From assembly GCF_000429825.1 (NCBI RefSeq), contig NZ_AUCP01000014.1:1-64000 (forward strand): 64,000 nt of DNA, read 5' to 3'. The DNA comes from Cohnella thermotolerans DSM 17683. GTDB taxonomy: Bacteria; Bacillota; Bacilli; Paenibacillales; Paenibacillaceae. Below are positions 54,978-63,363 of the stretch, piece by piece. The notes under the pieces are model-generated. The model saw only the letters and a program-made list of their open reading frames with translations. It made no database searches and was not told where the DNA came from. Positions within the stretch are counted from its first letter, which is position 1; every line of letters starts with the position of its first letter. The position numbers and the translations under genes were made by a program.

Positions 54978-56078
54978 CTACACCCCTTCCGGCGGGAGAG
55001 CAATAACATCCTCGGCGTCCCAGTATAATTCGCAGCGGTCTCCGGCTGACGGCAGAACAGGGAACAGCGGATCGGAAGCCACGACCTGCAGCTCCCCCTT
55101 CCCGGCAAGCTGCACGTGGAGTCTCACCTGATCTCCTGCGTAACCCACATGAGAAATGACGCCGGGAGCCCGGTTAGCTTCGCCTGAATTCCCTGCGGTC
55201 AAGGCAATCTTGATTCGCTCCGGACGGATCATATAGAGTCCCGATCCCTCTGCGCTCCCTGTAGTCTCCAGAAGGAGCGGAACACCAGCCGCTATTTCGT
55301 AGTCTATTGCAGCATGACGATTACGGCCGGTACTCCGCTCCGCCGCAACCGCCGTCTGAATGAGATTGACCTGGCCGATAAAGTCGGCGACAAAACGGTT
55401 CGCAGGACGGCGGTACACCTCAAGCGGCGTGCCCACTTGCTGCAACCGGCCATGACCCAGAATTCCGATGCGGTCCGACAGGCTGAGCGCCTCTTCCTGG
55501 TCATGAGTCACGAGAACCGTCGTGACTCCGGTCCGTCGCTGAATGGTCCGAAGCTCGGTTTGCATTGCTTTGCGCAGCTTGGCGTCCAGGTTGCTCAAAG
55601 GCTCATCAAGCAGCAGAACGGATGGCTCAATGGCCAAAGCACGGGCGATGGCTACGCGCTGACGCTGGCCCCCGCTGAGCTGATGAGGGCGCCGGTCCGC
55701 CATGGAGGACAGCTGGACGAGTGCCAGCATTTCTTCCACGCGGCGTTTGATCTCCTTTTTGGGCTGCTTGCGGATACGCAAACCATAGGCCACGTTGTCA
55801 AATACCGAGAGATGGGGGAACAGGGCATAATCCTGAAAAACGATACCGAGACCGCGCCGGTAAGGCGGCAGTCCGGTAACGTCTTTGCCTCCGATCATAA
55901 TCCGGCCGCGCGTGGGATCAAGGAAGCCGGCAATCAGGTTGAGCAGCGTCGTTTTGCCGCAGCCGCTCGGCCCGAGCAGGGAGAAGAATTCCCCTTCTCG
56001 AACCTGCAGCTGAACTTCTTCCAGTGCGGTAAAATCGCCAAACTGACGGCTCACATCGTCGATATGGATGCCACTCAT
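54978..56078 (-). CDS. ABC transporter ATP-binding protein, PotA-like
   Basis: 366-residue ATPase with Walker A GPSGCGKTT, signature LSGGQRQRVAIARAL, Walker B VLLLDEPLSNLD, switch His VLVTHDQEEALSLSD, and a C-terminal TOBE domain (GLYMIRPERIKIAL...HVGYAGDQVRLHVQLAG) typical of PotA/FbpC. ATGA overlap with the binding-protein stop. Serves the two permeases downstream. Confidence 0.9.
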   Translation of the reverse strand: MSGIHIDDVSRQFGDFTALEEVQLQVREGEFFSLLGPSGCGKTTLLNLIAGFLDPTRGRIMIGGKDVTGLPPYRRGLGIVFQDYALFPHLSVFDNVAYGLRIRKQPKKEIKRRVEEMLALVQLSSMADRRPHQLSGGQRQRVAIARALAIEPSVLLLDEPLSNLDAKLRKAMQTELRTIQRRTGVTTVLVTHDQEEALSLSDRIGILGHGRLQQVGTPLEVYRRPANRFVADFIGQVNLIQTAVAAERSTGRNRHAAIDYEIAAGVPLLLETTGSAEGSGLYMIRPERIKIALTAGNSGEANRAPGVISHVGYAGDQVRLHVQLAGKGELQVVASDPLFPVLPSAGDRCELYWDAEDVIALPPEGV

Positions 56079-57187
56079 TTACTACCACCGAGCGCCTTTG
56101 TCCAACGGTCCGTCCAATCCGCCAATTTCGGCGTGGCCGTCGCGTAATCCACCCAGGTCAACTTTTTGTAAGCTTCTTCCCCTACCTGCACCCTTTTCTT
56201 CAAAGTATCGCTATATTGAACATTTTTGTTCGTCATGCCGTACAGGGAAAGATCGGAAAATGCCTTTTGGACATCCGGGCTGGACAGATAATTAACCAGC
56301 TTATAGGCATTCGCCAGGTTCTTGCCGCCTTTAGGAATGGCCCAGCTGGCAACAGCCGCCACGGGACCGTCTTCCGGATAAGCAAAGCCTACGTTCAAGC
56401 CCGAATCCTGCATGGCAAAGGCGCGGCCGTCCCAGAACGGAACAACCCACGCGTCGCCGCGTTCCAGCAGCGTCTGGATCGAACCCGCGTTATCCGGAAA
56501 TGCGACTGCATTTTGCTTCAGTTCAGCCAGTTTCGCGAATGCCTTATCGACATCCGTCGCGTTGCTCTCCTTGCCTCCGAGCGCATGTACTAGGCCGGAT
56601 AAGAACTGAAGACCGGCCGAGTATGTCGGCGACGAAACGGCAACATGGCCTTTATATTCCGGATTCCACAAATCCGTCCACTTGGTCAGAGGAGTTTTGA
56701 CCAGATCTTTGCGGTAAATAATGCCCAGCTGTCCCATACTGAAGCCGGCCGCATAGACTTTGCCGTCTATGGTGAAGCGTTCTTCCACGGAAGGGTAAAG
56801 ATCAGCCAGGTTGGGCACGTTCTGGGTATCCAGCGGCTCCAATAGATTGGCTTCGGCAGCGCGCTGAATGGTATCCGGCTGAAGAACGAGCACGTCGTAT
56901 GGCGAGTTTTTGCCGTTGCCCGCCTTTAATTTAGGAAACCACTCCGCGTCGGTGCCCGTAACGACCTCCACGTCGATGCCGGTCTCCTGTTTAAATTTAT
57001 CCAAGGCGGCCTGACGGATATTTTTCTCCCAGTCGCCGCCGGACACACCGATGACCACCTTATTTGTCTTCGGAAGCTCGCCGCTTGCCTGATCTTTGGA
57101 ACCGCCGGATGAATTGCCGCATGCCGAGACAATCAGCGTCAAACTGAGGAGCAGCGCTCCGAACGTCAAATTCTTTTTGCTTTTCAT
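56075..57187 (-). CDS. ABC transporter substrate-binding lipoprotein, PotD/PotF-like
   Basis: Lipobox VSAC; 370 residues with a class II binding-protein fold: VVIGVSGGDWEKNIRQAALDKF, PYDVLVLQPDTIQRAAEANLLEP, WVVPFWDGRAFAMQDSGLNVGFAYPEDG, KNLANAYKLVNYLSSPDVQKAFS. This class carries polyamines, opines, hydantoins and similar nitrogen compounds. AGGGGG precedes the ATG. Located directly after hyuB. Confidence 0.87.
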   Translation of the reverse strand: MKSKKNLTFGALLLSLTLIVSACGNSSGGSKDQASGELPKTNKVVIGVSGGDWEKNIRQAALDKFKQETGIDVEVVTGTDAEWFPKLKAGNGKNSPYDVLVLQPDTIQRAAEANLLEPLDTQNVPNLADLYPSVEERFTIDGKVYAAGFSMGQLGIIYRKDLVKTPLTKWTDLWNPEYKGHVAVSSPTYSAGLQFLSGLVHALGGKESNATDVDKAFAKLAELKQNAVAFPDNAGSIQTLLERGDAWVVPFWDGRAFAMQDSGLNVGFAYPEDGPVAAVASWAIPKGGKNLANAYKLVNYLSSPDVQKAFSDLSLYGMTNKNVQYSDTLKKRVQVGEEAYKKLTWVDYATATPKLADWTDRWTKALGGSK

Positions 57188-57218
57188 TGTGGTTTGCCCC
57201 CTAATGGATAGTGATTTT

Positions 57219-59183
57219 TTATTGATGCTCGGCCCACAACTGCTCGATCATGGAAGCCGTTAACGGTTCCCCCGAAAATCGGTCTGCTGCACGTTCATGC
57301 ACCAGTTGCTTGCGAGCAGCCCGCTGGGCCGGCGGCAAATTCTGAAGCAGCCGGGCCAGCTTGTCGCTTGCTTCAGGCGTCCAGACCTGCTCGTACGCTG
57401 TCCGCGCGCTGCCGAAATCCCAGAATTGTTCCCGTACCGGCCGGGTGGCTCTGACCCGCTGCGTCTCTTCGGCATCGACAACCAGCACGCCTGCCTTCGT
57501 TTTCAGCACAACACCGTACTGTTCTTTCGCCTGCTCTTTACCAAGCAGTCCGGAGCGAACCTCATGCAGCACATCTTCCGGATCGCGCTCCAACGGATTT
57601 CCCCAGCCTCCGCCTCCCGGAGAGTGAATGCTGACGATATCCCCCGGTTTAGGATGAAGCACACTGATCTTCGGCAGATTCGTTTCATTGTCCCGACCCG
57701 GATTCAGCTGAACCTTGCCGAGCGAACCGGCTCGTCCGCCGGCAAGCCCCCAAGGATGGAAGCGCAAGCGCTCCATTCCTCTTGCCGTAACAACAGAGCC
57801 TTCTTCGATAATTTCGAAGTCCAAACGGATGGCGTGACCGCCGCGATGGAGTCCGGGGCCTGCCGTATTTTCCAGCAGTTCATATTTATGAACCAACACC
57901 TGGATATGCTGCTCCAGACTTTCAATCGGTGTATTGCGCAAAAAACCGGACGCATGGTCAATGCCGTCGGCCCCGTCCATATCGCTCTGACCGCCGCCTC
58001 CGCCGCCCATCGGCTGTACAACCGCCATATTACGCGTGCCGTTCTTTACATCCGGAGTCGACAGCACCACGATCGCGGACTGGCCGGCTCCGGCCGCCGG
58101 AATGCGGTGAGGGATCGCTTTGGCCAGAGCTCCCAGCACCGCATTGTACAGGCGCATCGTAATCGTATGGCGCACCCCGACCGCGGCAGGATACACCGGA
58201 TTGACCAGCGTTCCGGCAGGAGCGATGACGGAAATGGGGCGTGTAATGCCGCCATTCACCGGGATAAACGGATCCGAGCTGATAATATAGTTAATCAGCC
58301 CCTGGAACAGGAAAGAATGCTTCTTGCCGTTCGTTACCAGGTTAAAAGCCGTTCTGACCTGCGGATCGCAGTTCGAAAAATCGAGCTTAATGTCTCCGCC
58401 CTGAACCGTAACCTTGACGGCAAGACGAATCGGCGTATCGGACAGCATGTCATCGTCCAAATAATCGGCAAATTCATACGTGCCGTCCGGAATCTGCTCA
58501 ATGACCTTGCGGGCACGAAGCTCGCCCTGATCCATCAAATCCTCCATGCTGTCTTTCACAGCCTGCACGCCAAATTTGCTCACCAACGTCAGCAACCGTT
58601 GTTCGGCGGTGTTGACTGCGGCTACCATCGCGTTGAAGTCACCCAGGTTAAGCTGCGGCGAGCGGCTGTTCGCTTGAAGGAAGGCATGCACATCCGCGTT
58701 GGGTTCGCCGCGTTTATACAGCTTAACCGGTGGAATTCGCAGCCCTTCCTGATGGATATCGATGGCTTCCGGCGAAATGCTGGAAGGAACCAGTCCGCCG
58801 ACGTCGCTGCAGTGCACGAAGGCCCAGGCGTAGGAAATCAGCTCGCCATCCACAAAAATAGGCTTGAACACATGAACATCGGGAAGATGAGTCGCGAGTC
58901 CGTCCGTCGAGTAGGGTTCATTGGTAATGATGATGTCGCCCGGCTCAAGGGGATGGCACGCCTCGGCCGCCCGTTTCAAGCTTAATCCGAGAAAAATCGT
59001 AACGCCTACCGTTTTCGGATAGACGAAAAACTCACCGCTCGGCGTCGCCAATGCGGTCGCGAAGTCAGCCGATTCCTTGACGAAGGTCGTAAACGAGGTC
59101 CGCTCGATGACATGCCCCATACCGGCAGCGATGGCATTATAATAGCTGCGCATAATTTCCAATGTAGCCGGATCTGTCTTCAT
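57219..59183 (-). CDS. hyuB: Hydantoinase/oxoprolinase subunit B (HyuB)
   Basis: 654 residues of the HyuB family: ERTSFTTFVKESADFATAL, ITNEPYSTDGLATHLPDVHVFKPIFVDGE, FSNCDPQVRTAFNLVTNGK, GGGGGGQSDMDGADG and SPGGGGWGNPLERDPEDV. With HyuA it makes an ATP-dependent ring-opening enzyme such as N-methylhydantoinase or 5-oxoprolinase; caprolactamase is another member of this superfamily. The exact lactam or hydantoin is unknown. Overlaps hyuA by 4 bases. Confidence 0.9.
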   Translation of the reverse strand: MKTDPATLEIMRSYYNAIAAGMGHVIERTSFTTFVKESADFATALATPSGEFFVYPKTVGVTIFLGLSLKRAAEACHPLEPGDIIITNEPYSTDGLATHLPDVHVFKPIFVDGELISYAWAFVHCSDVGGLVPSSISPEAIDIHQEGLRIPPVKLYKRGEPNADVHAFLQANSRSPQLNLGDFNAMVAAVNTAEQRLLTLVSKFGVQAVKDSMEDLMDQGELRARKVIEQIPDGTYEFADYLDDDMLSDTPIRLAVKVTVQGGDIKLDFSNCDPQVRTAFNLVTNGKKHSFLFQGLINYIISSDPFIPVNGGITRPISVIAPAGTLVNPVYPAAVGVRHTITMRLYNAVLGALAKAIPHRIPAAGAGQSAIVVLSTPDVKNGTRNMAVVQPMGGGGGGQSDMDGADGIDHASGFLRNTPIESLEQHIQVLVHKYELLENTAGPGLHRGGHAIRLDFEIIEEGSVVTARGMERLRFHPWGLAGGRAGSLGKVQLNPGRDNETNLPKISVLHPKPGDIVSIHSPGGGGWGNPLERDPEDVLHEVRSGLLGKEQAKEQYGVVLKTKAGVLVVDAEETQRVRATRPVREQFWDFGSARTAYEQVWTPEASDKLARLLQNLPPAQRAARKQLVHERAADRFSGEPLTASMIEQLWAEHQ

Positions 59184-61234
59184 GCGCGCACCTCTTTCCG
59201 TTTCAAAATCAGGTTGCCGGCCCGGTCTACGGTACCGTACCAGCCGTCCAGCACCAGAACCGTCGTATCATCCTGCTCAACAATGGCCGGTCCTTCAATG
59301 GTGTGGCCCGCATGCATCTCACTCCGGACATATACGTTAGCCATGTGCTCTTGTCCGCCATATCGGATCCTGCGTGTACACGTCGGCTTAATTTCACCCT
59401 GTGCATCCGGAACCGAAGCAATGGCCGGTTTCAGGGTATGTCCGACCAGACGGACGCGCAAATTGATCAGCTCCAGCACGGCAGCGGCATCGCTGTGCCC
59501 GTATTGTCTGCGGTGCAACTCATGGAACGCTGTGACAATCCGCTCTCCAGTCCGGTCTTCCAGCATCGACTTGTCCAGCGGCAGCTCAATTTCGAAGGCC
59601 TGGCCCGCATAACGGGCATCCATGGAATAATGCAAGGTGCTGTCTTCCAGCCCGCTTACCTGCTGGTCCGTGAGCCACATTCGAGCCTGCTTGGCAAGCC
59701 GGTCATATTCATGCACCAGGGCATCCATCGTGACCTCTTCAAACCTCTTTTGCAGGGACAATACCGCATCGTACGCAAAATCAGCGGTCAAAGCCCCCAA
59801 GGCGCACAACGTTCCCGGGCTTGGCGGCACGAGCACGCTCTGTGCCTGAATCTCTTCCGCCAGGAAGTTGGCGGTTACCGGGCCGCCGCCTCCAAACGCA
59901 AGGAGGCTGAATTCGCGCGGGTCAAACCCGTGCTGCTCCATCACCGCGCTTAGCTCAGCGTACATGTTGGCTACCGCAACCTGAATCATGCGGTCGGCCG
60001 CTCCGCGTGCGTCAGTGCCAAGATGCTCGGCGATAGGCGCGATCGCCTGTGCCGAACGTTCCGGATAGAGCCGGACGTTTCCGGCCGCGAAACGGTCGGG
60101 ATTCAAATAACCGCACAGCAGGTAAGCATCCGTCAAAGCGGCGCGGTCCCCTTTGCCGTAACAGGCAGGTCCGGGCGAAGATCCTACCGATTCCGGCCCC
60201 ACCTTCAGCAATCCGCCGTTGTCGATCCAGGCATACGAACCGCCGCCTGCGCCCACCGAATAGATCGACACGGAAGGCAGCATGATCGGCATGCCTGCCA
60301 GATGGTTCATCTGCGTGAAAGTCGGCTGTCCGCTTTCAATAATGGAGATGTCGGCACTGGTACCGCCCATATCGAACGTGATGACATTGCTCACATCGGC
60401 TGAACGGGCAACTTGCACCGCCCCGATTACACCTGCCGCTGGTCCGGAGAAGAGCGTGCGCACCGGCGCATCCGCCGCAGTCCCGATATCCATAATCCCA
60501 CCGTTGGATTGCGTGATAAACGGTTGGGCCCGAACCCCTTCTTCCTGCAGACGTTCCTGCAGCGTTTCGAAATACCTTCTCACATTCGGTTGAATATACA
60601 AGTTGACCGCCGTCATCGCCGCGCGCTCGTACTCTCTCATTTGCGGCCACAGCTCGGCTGAGGCGCTCACCCCAAGTTCCGGGGCCAGCTCGCGGATTCG
60701 GGCAACCGCCTGCTGCTCATGCACCGGATTTTTATAGCTGTGCAGGAAGCACACGACGACCCCGCCTGCGCCAGATGCGGCTGCCGCACGAATGGCTTCG
60801 TCCAGGCTGTCCATATCCAGCGGCGTATGCACGGAGCCGTCATGGCGCAGACGTTCTTTTACCGTGAATACCCGTTCCCTCGGAATCAGAGGTTCCGGAA
60901 GTCTCGAACGGAAGTCGTAAGGAATCGGCAGTCGCAAGCGCTGCAGGGACAATAAATCCCGGAATCCCTCGGTGACAATCAAGGCAATCGACTCACCGCG
61001 TCGCTGCAATAAAGTATTAAGGCCTATCGTCGTCCCATGGACAAAGTAACGAATGTCCTTCGGCTCGATCCCTCGTTGTCTCAATAAAGCGAGTCCATTC
61101 GCGATCCCCTGAGCCGGGTCGGAAGGAACCGTCGGCGTTTTGATGCCGATTAAGGTGCCGCTCTGCTCATCCAGCACCGTTAAATCTGTAAAGGTACCGC
61201 CTATATCAATACCCAATCTCCAAGAATGACTCAA
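59180..61234 (-). CDS. hyuA: Hydantoinase/oxoprolinase subunit A (HyuA)
   Basis: 684 residues. The ATP-binding actin-like fold is shown by LGIDIGGTFTDLTVLDEQSG, YFVHGTTIGLNTLLQRRGE, SNVITFDMGGTSADISII and LLAFGGGGPVTANFLAEEI. Phosphorylates the ring substrate so that subunit B can open it. TTG 61234 is preceded by AAGGGGG (10 bases). First gene of a leftward operon hyuA-hyuB-potD-potA-potB-potC-M20 ending at 51985. Confidence 0.9.
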   Translation of the reverse strand: MSHSWRLGIDIGGTFTDLTVLDEQSGTLIGIKTPTVPSDPAQGIANGLALLRQRGIEPKDIRYFVHGTTIGLNTLLQRRGESIALIVTEGFRDLLSLQRLRLPIPYDFRSRLPEPLIPRERVFTVKERLRHDGSVHTPLDMDSLDEAIRAAAASGAGGVVVCFLHSYKNPVHEQQAVARIRELAPELGVSASAELWPQMREYERAAMTAVNLYIQPNVRRYFETLQERLQEEGVRAQPFITQSNGGIMDIGTAADAPVRTLFSGPAAGVIGAVQVARSADVSNVITFDMGGTSADISIIESGQPTFTQMNHLAGMPIMLPSVSIYSVGAGGGSYAWIDNGGLLKVGPESVGSSPGPACYGKGDRAALTDAYLLCGYLNPDRFAAGNVRLYPERSAQAIAPIAEHLGTDARGAADRMIQVAVANMYAELSAVMEQHGFDPREFSLLAFGGGGPVTANFLAEEIQAQSVLVPPSPGTLCALGALTADFAYDAVLSLQKRFEEVTMDALVHEYDRLAKQARMWLTDQQVSGLEDSTLHYSMDARYAGQAFEIELPLDKSMLEDRTGERIVTAFHELHRRQYGHSDAAAVLELINLRVRLVGHTLKPAIASVPDAQGEIKPTCTRRIRYGGQEHMANVYVRSEMHAGHTIEGPAIVEQDDTTVLVLDGWYGTVDRAGNLILKRKEVRA

Positions 61235-61280
61235 AGCGGTGAAGCCCCCTTGCTCGGAATTTCCAATCTGGGAGGATCTA

Positions 61281-61319
61281 ATTCCGTTTAATTATACTTA
61301 TAATATCGGAATTCATTGA
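61281..61319 (-). promoter_or_regulatory. Promoter region of the hydantoinase operon with inverted repeat
   Basis: ATTCCG (61281-61286) and CGGAAT (61307-61312) flank an AT-rich core containing TATAAT on the minus strand (61296-61291). The dyad covers the -10 and may be an operator; no regulator gene lies beside it. Confidence 0.5.
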
Positions 61320-61381
61320 TTTTAGTCAAGAAAATTAGACAATTTTCGACATCATGAGCGCCGTCGAGCTGGCCATCGCAC

Positions 61382-61408
61382 AAAAAAACCCTTCGTCAGA
61401 AGAGTTTT
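61382..61408 (-). terminator. Terminator following the tRNA 3' fragment
   Basis: Arms at 61385-61394 and 61399-61408 (AAAACTCTTC and GAAGGGTTTT on the minus strand, one wobble pair) followed by TTTGTG. It looks like the native terminator of the tRNA gene whose 3' end lies at 61421. Confidence 0.7.
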
Positions 61409-61420
61409 AATGAAAAGGTA

Positions 61421-61450
61421 TGGTGCGGTCGAGAGGACTCGAATCTCCAC
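61421..61450 (-). pseudogene. 3' end of a tRNA gene (probably Leu), integration-site scar
   Basis: The minus strand reads TTCGAGTCCTCTCGACCGCACCA at its end: a T-loop, the 3' T-stem, a 7-base acceptor strand CGACCGC, discriminator A and encoded CCA. The matching 5' acceptor strand GCGGTCG, D-arm and anticodon arm are not found within 100 bases upstream. A leucine tRNA is most likely from memory of Bacillales genes. Such 3' fragments are left where integrases recombine into tRNA genes. Confidence 0.65.
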
Positions 61451-61568
61451 AACTGTTACACCGCTAAAACCTGAAATTAGTCCACTGCAAGGAGGTGAAT
61501 AAAAAGCCGAAATCGCTTGTGGGACAAGGCATCCCCTCACCCACGATAAGCATCCATGTGCGACACCA

Positions 61569-61919
61569 ATGGATGTAACAGGAGTCAATCGTTCTGGGGG
61601 TAAAATACAAATGGGTGACTCTGTAGCCTTCAGGGCAACTCATTTTTTTATTCGTCAAAATTTAACTTCCAAGGTAGTCGAATATGAACGACCTAAACGT
61701 ATGGTCGATCAAATGACCAAGGGTGCTTTCAAAACGTTTACACACATCCATGAATTTAAAACAGATAACGGCGGCACAATGATGACGGATATAATCTCCT
61801 TTGAAGTGCTTTTCGGCGTCTTCGGAAAAGTCGTTGAGCAATTGGTTTTAAAGTTTTATTTAAAAAAGTTTATCTTACATAGAGGCAAACAGATTAAAAA
61901 AATTGCCGAAGCCAAATGA
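61569..61919 (+). pseudogene. SRPBCC-fold ligand-binding/cyclase-like protein, N-terminally truncated
   Basis: The readable part has GDSVAFRATHFFIRQNLTSKV, YERPKRMVDQMTKGAFKTFTHIHEF and a C-terminal helix (VVEQLVLKFYLKKFILHRGKQIKKIAE), matching about the last 100 of ~150 residues of small SRPBCC proteins. The N-terminal strand and helices are missing; the neighbouring frame (SIHVRHQWM) just upstream hints at a frameshift or scar. Its ATG has no ribosome site. Probably not functional. Confidence 0.65.
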
Positions 61920-61994
61920 GAAACGTCATTCAGGAACCAAAGGGTATCCTGGTCCGCGCTGGCGTGGTGCGGCTTCTTCGGCCATAAATCGCCT

Positions 61995-62636
61995 TTAAAG
62001 CCGAAAAGTCGAGACTATGGTTTCCATAATGGATTCGTCTACATCACCGCTTGAAAAATAAAAACCATACGAGCATCCTTTTTCTTTAACGGCCACATAC
62101 CATCTGGTTTCCTTGTATGCCCAATCAGGGTCTTGTTCGGCTGCAGGCTTCGTATGCGAAAGTTGAATTCTATACGTATGAACGTTCATTCCGCTAATGG
62201 ACAAAAGGCCTTCGACCTCCTGAAAATCCTTTTGCTCGGAATGGTTTGGTTTCATATCTTTCCAGGTATTTGAATCAAACCACCCTAATATTTCCGTTTG
62301 TCCCAACTCCTCTCCATCCTTCTGGAAGACGAGAGAATCAGATGCCGATCCTGCTTTATAACTCCATTCTTTTGGAATGGCGAGTTTAAAAGAGGATGTC
62401 TCTATCGCTTGATATCCCTGCGGCAAAACAAAAGGTTCCTGTGTGGTTTCTACCGGATGTTGGGATGATTCATTGGGTTGCGAGGTTTCTAATGGTTCAT
62501 CTATCTTATTGTTCTGCCGCGGAGAAGGCGAAGAAGGGGAATGCTGCGATTCTGTTGCCTTTGGGCTTAAACATGAGGTAACAAGCATGAATAGGATCAT
62601 GCTGATCAGCAGTTTCTGAGTTGCTGCTTTCATCAT
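61995..62636 (-). CDS. Lipoprotein of unknown function
   Basis: 213 residues with lipobox VTSC, a ~50-residue Ser/Pro/Gln/Glu spacer and a compact domain starting LPQGYQAIETSSFKLAIPKEWSYKAG. The last part has WYVAVKEKGCSYGFYFSSGDVDES and resembles PsbP/MOG1-like small domains that read ...FKLAIPKEW.... No function can be assigned. The gene is AT-rich relative to the hydantoinase operon. Confidence 0.7.
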   Translation of the reverse strand: MMKAATQKLLISMILFMLVTSCLSPKATESQHSPSSPSPRQNNKIDEPLETSQPNESSQHPVETTQEPFVLPQGYQAIETSSFKLAIPKEWSYKAGSASDSLVFQKDGEELGQTEILGWFDSNTWKDMKPNHSEQKDFQEVEGLLSISGMNVHTYRIQLSHTKPAAEQDPDWAYKETRWYVAVKEKGCSYGFYFSSGDVDESIMETIVSTFRL

Positions 62637-62689
62637 CCTTCCCCTCCAATCAACCTTGCACGTATCCTTTAATCACGATCCCCTGCCTG

Positions 62690-62899
62690 TCATCGCATTT
62701 TCCTTTTATAGAAAACTCTTGAACCAAGGAAGATTGCATTGCCTATCAATAAGATGGTAAATTCCCACCCTGTTTGACCTTTCTTAAAAAAATCGATGAA
62801 CGACCAAACTAACAAGGCTACGGTAAAAAACAGATAAGCGTTTTTGGCGGATTTGTCATTTTGGTATTGTTCCATTTCATCCGCTTTTCGCAATTTCAT
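62690..62899 (-). CDS. Small two-helix membrane protein paired with an XRE regulator
   Basis: 69 residues with two membrane helices (about 20-38 and 45-61) and a basic end VFYKRKMR. Its ATG overlaps the regulator stop as ATGA, a pairing seen widely in Firmicutes, where the small membrane protein may modulate the regulator. No assigned family is recognised. Confidence 0.75.
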   Translation of the reverse strand: MKLRKADEMEQYQNDKSAKNAYLFFTVALLVWSFIDFFKKGQTGWEFTILLIGNAIFLGSRVFYKRKMR

Positions 62900-63099
62900 T
62901 TTGAGTCCTCCTCGAAAATAAATAATTGATCAACAGTCGTATCAAGATGAATAGCTAATCGAAACGCCAAAGACAGCGTTGGATCGTATTTATCGTTTTC
63001 AATGGCATTGATGGTTTGTCTTGTAACGCCGCACCTGTCGGCAAGCTCTTCTTGGGATATCTTCATCCTTCTCCTGATCTCCCTAATGTTATTCTTCAA
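62896..63099 (-). CDS. XRE-family helix-turn-helix regulator
   Basis: 67 residues: MKNNIREIRRRMKISQEELADRCGVTRQTINAIENDKYDPTLSLAFRLA covers the whole HTH_3 fold with little else (tail VDQLFIFEEDSK). The ribosome site is not strong. Its short size and partner gene suggest a dedicated local switch. Confidence 0.85.
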   Translation of the reverse strand: MKNNIREIRRRMKISQEELADRCGVTRQTINAIENDKYDPTLSLAFRLAIHLDTTVDQLFIFEEDSK

Positions 63100-63215
63100 T
63101 AACTCATCACCTTATCTTGAAATGTAAAAAACTTTTTACGTTTATAATCCTAAACGAACATCGATGCAATGTCAAATTGTTTTTACATTTTGCCATCGTT
63201 GCAGCCCTAACGGAC

Positions 63216-63248
63216 AAAAAGAAAAGAAGCCAGGGCACGGTTGGCTTC
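63216..63248 (-). terminator. Terminator downstream of mocA
   Basis: Arms GAAGCCA (63226-63232) and TGGCTTC (63242-63248), followed on the minus strand by TTTTCTTTTTG. Confidence 0.85.
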
Positions 63249-63254
63249 TCAGAT

Positions 63255-63350
63255 TTATTCGCGATGCTTCAACGATCCCCCGCTTCGGCCGTTCCGATGG
63301 GCAATCAGCTCCGCCATGAACGGGGGCACCCTCCGATTTGTGCGAAGGAG
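63255..63350 (-). pseudogene. Probable xdhC C-terminal remnant
   Basis: Downstream of mocA the minus strand reads MAELIAHRNGRSGGSLKHRE then stop at 63255. XdhC/CoxI proteins end with a similar helix (SIxAEIIAxRxG...LK). Only ~30 codons are present in this frame with no start site, so this is likely the tail of a deleted xdhC, which often accompanies mocA. The match is short. Confidence 0.4.
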
Positions 63351-63363
63351 GAGCTGCCCCGCT

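Noticed and set aside
57297-58985. 562-codon open frame on the plus strand
   Set aside because: Antisense shadow of hyuB; His/Arg-rich, no family resemblance and no ribosome site.
61421-61505. Complete tRNA gene
   Set aside because: Only the T-arm and acceptor 3' strand are present; no pairing 5' acceptor strand, D-arm or anticodon arm was found upstream.
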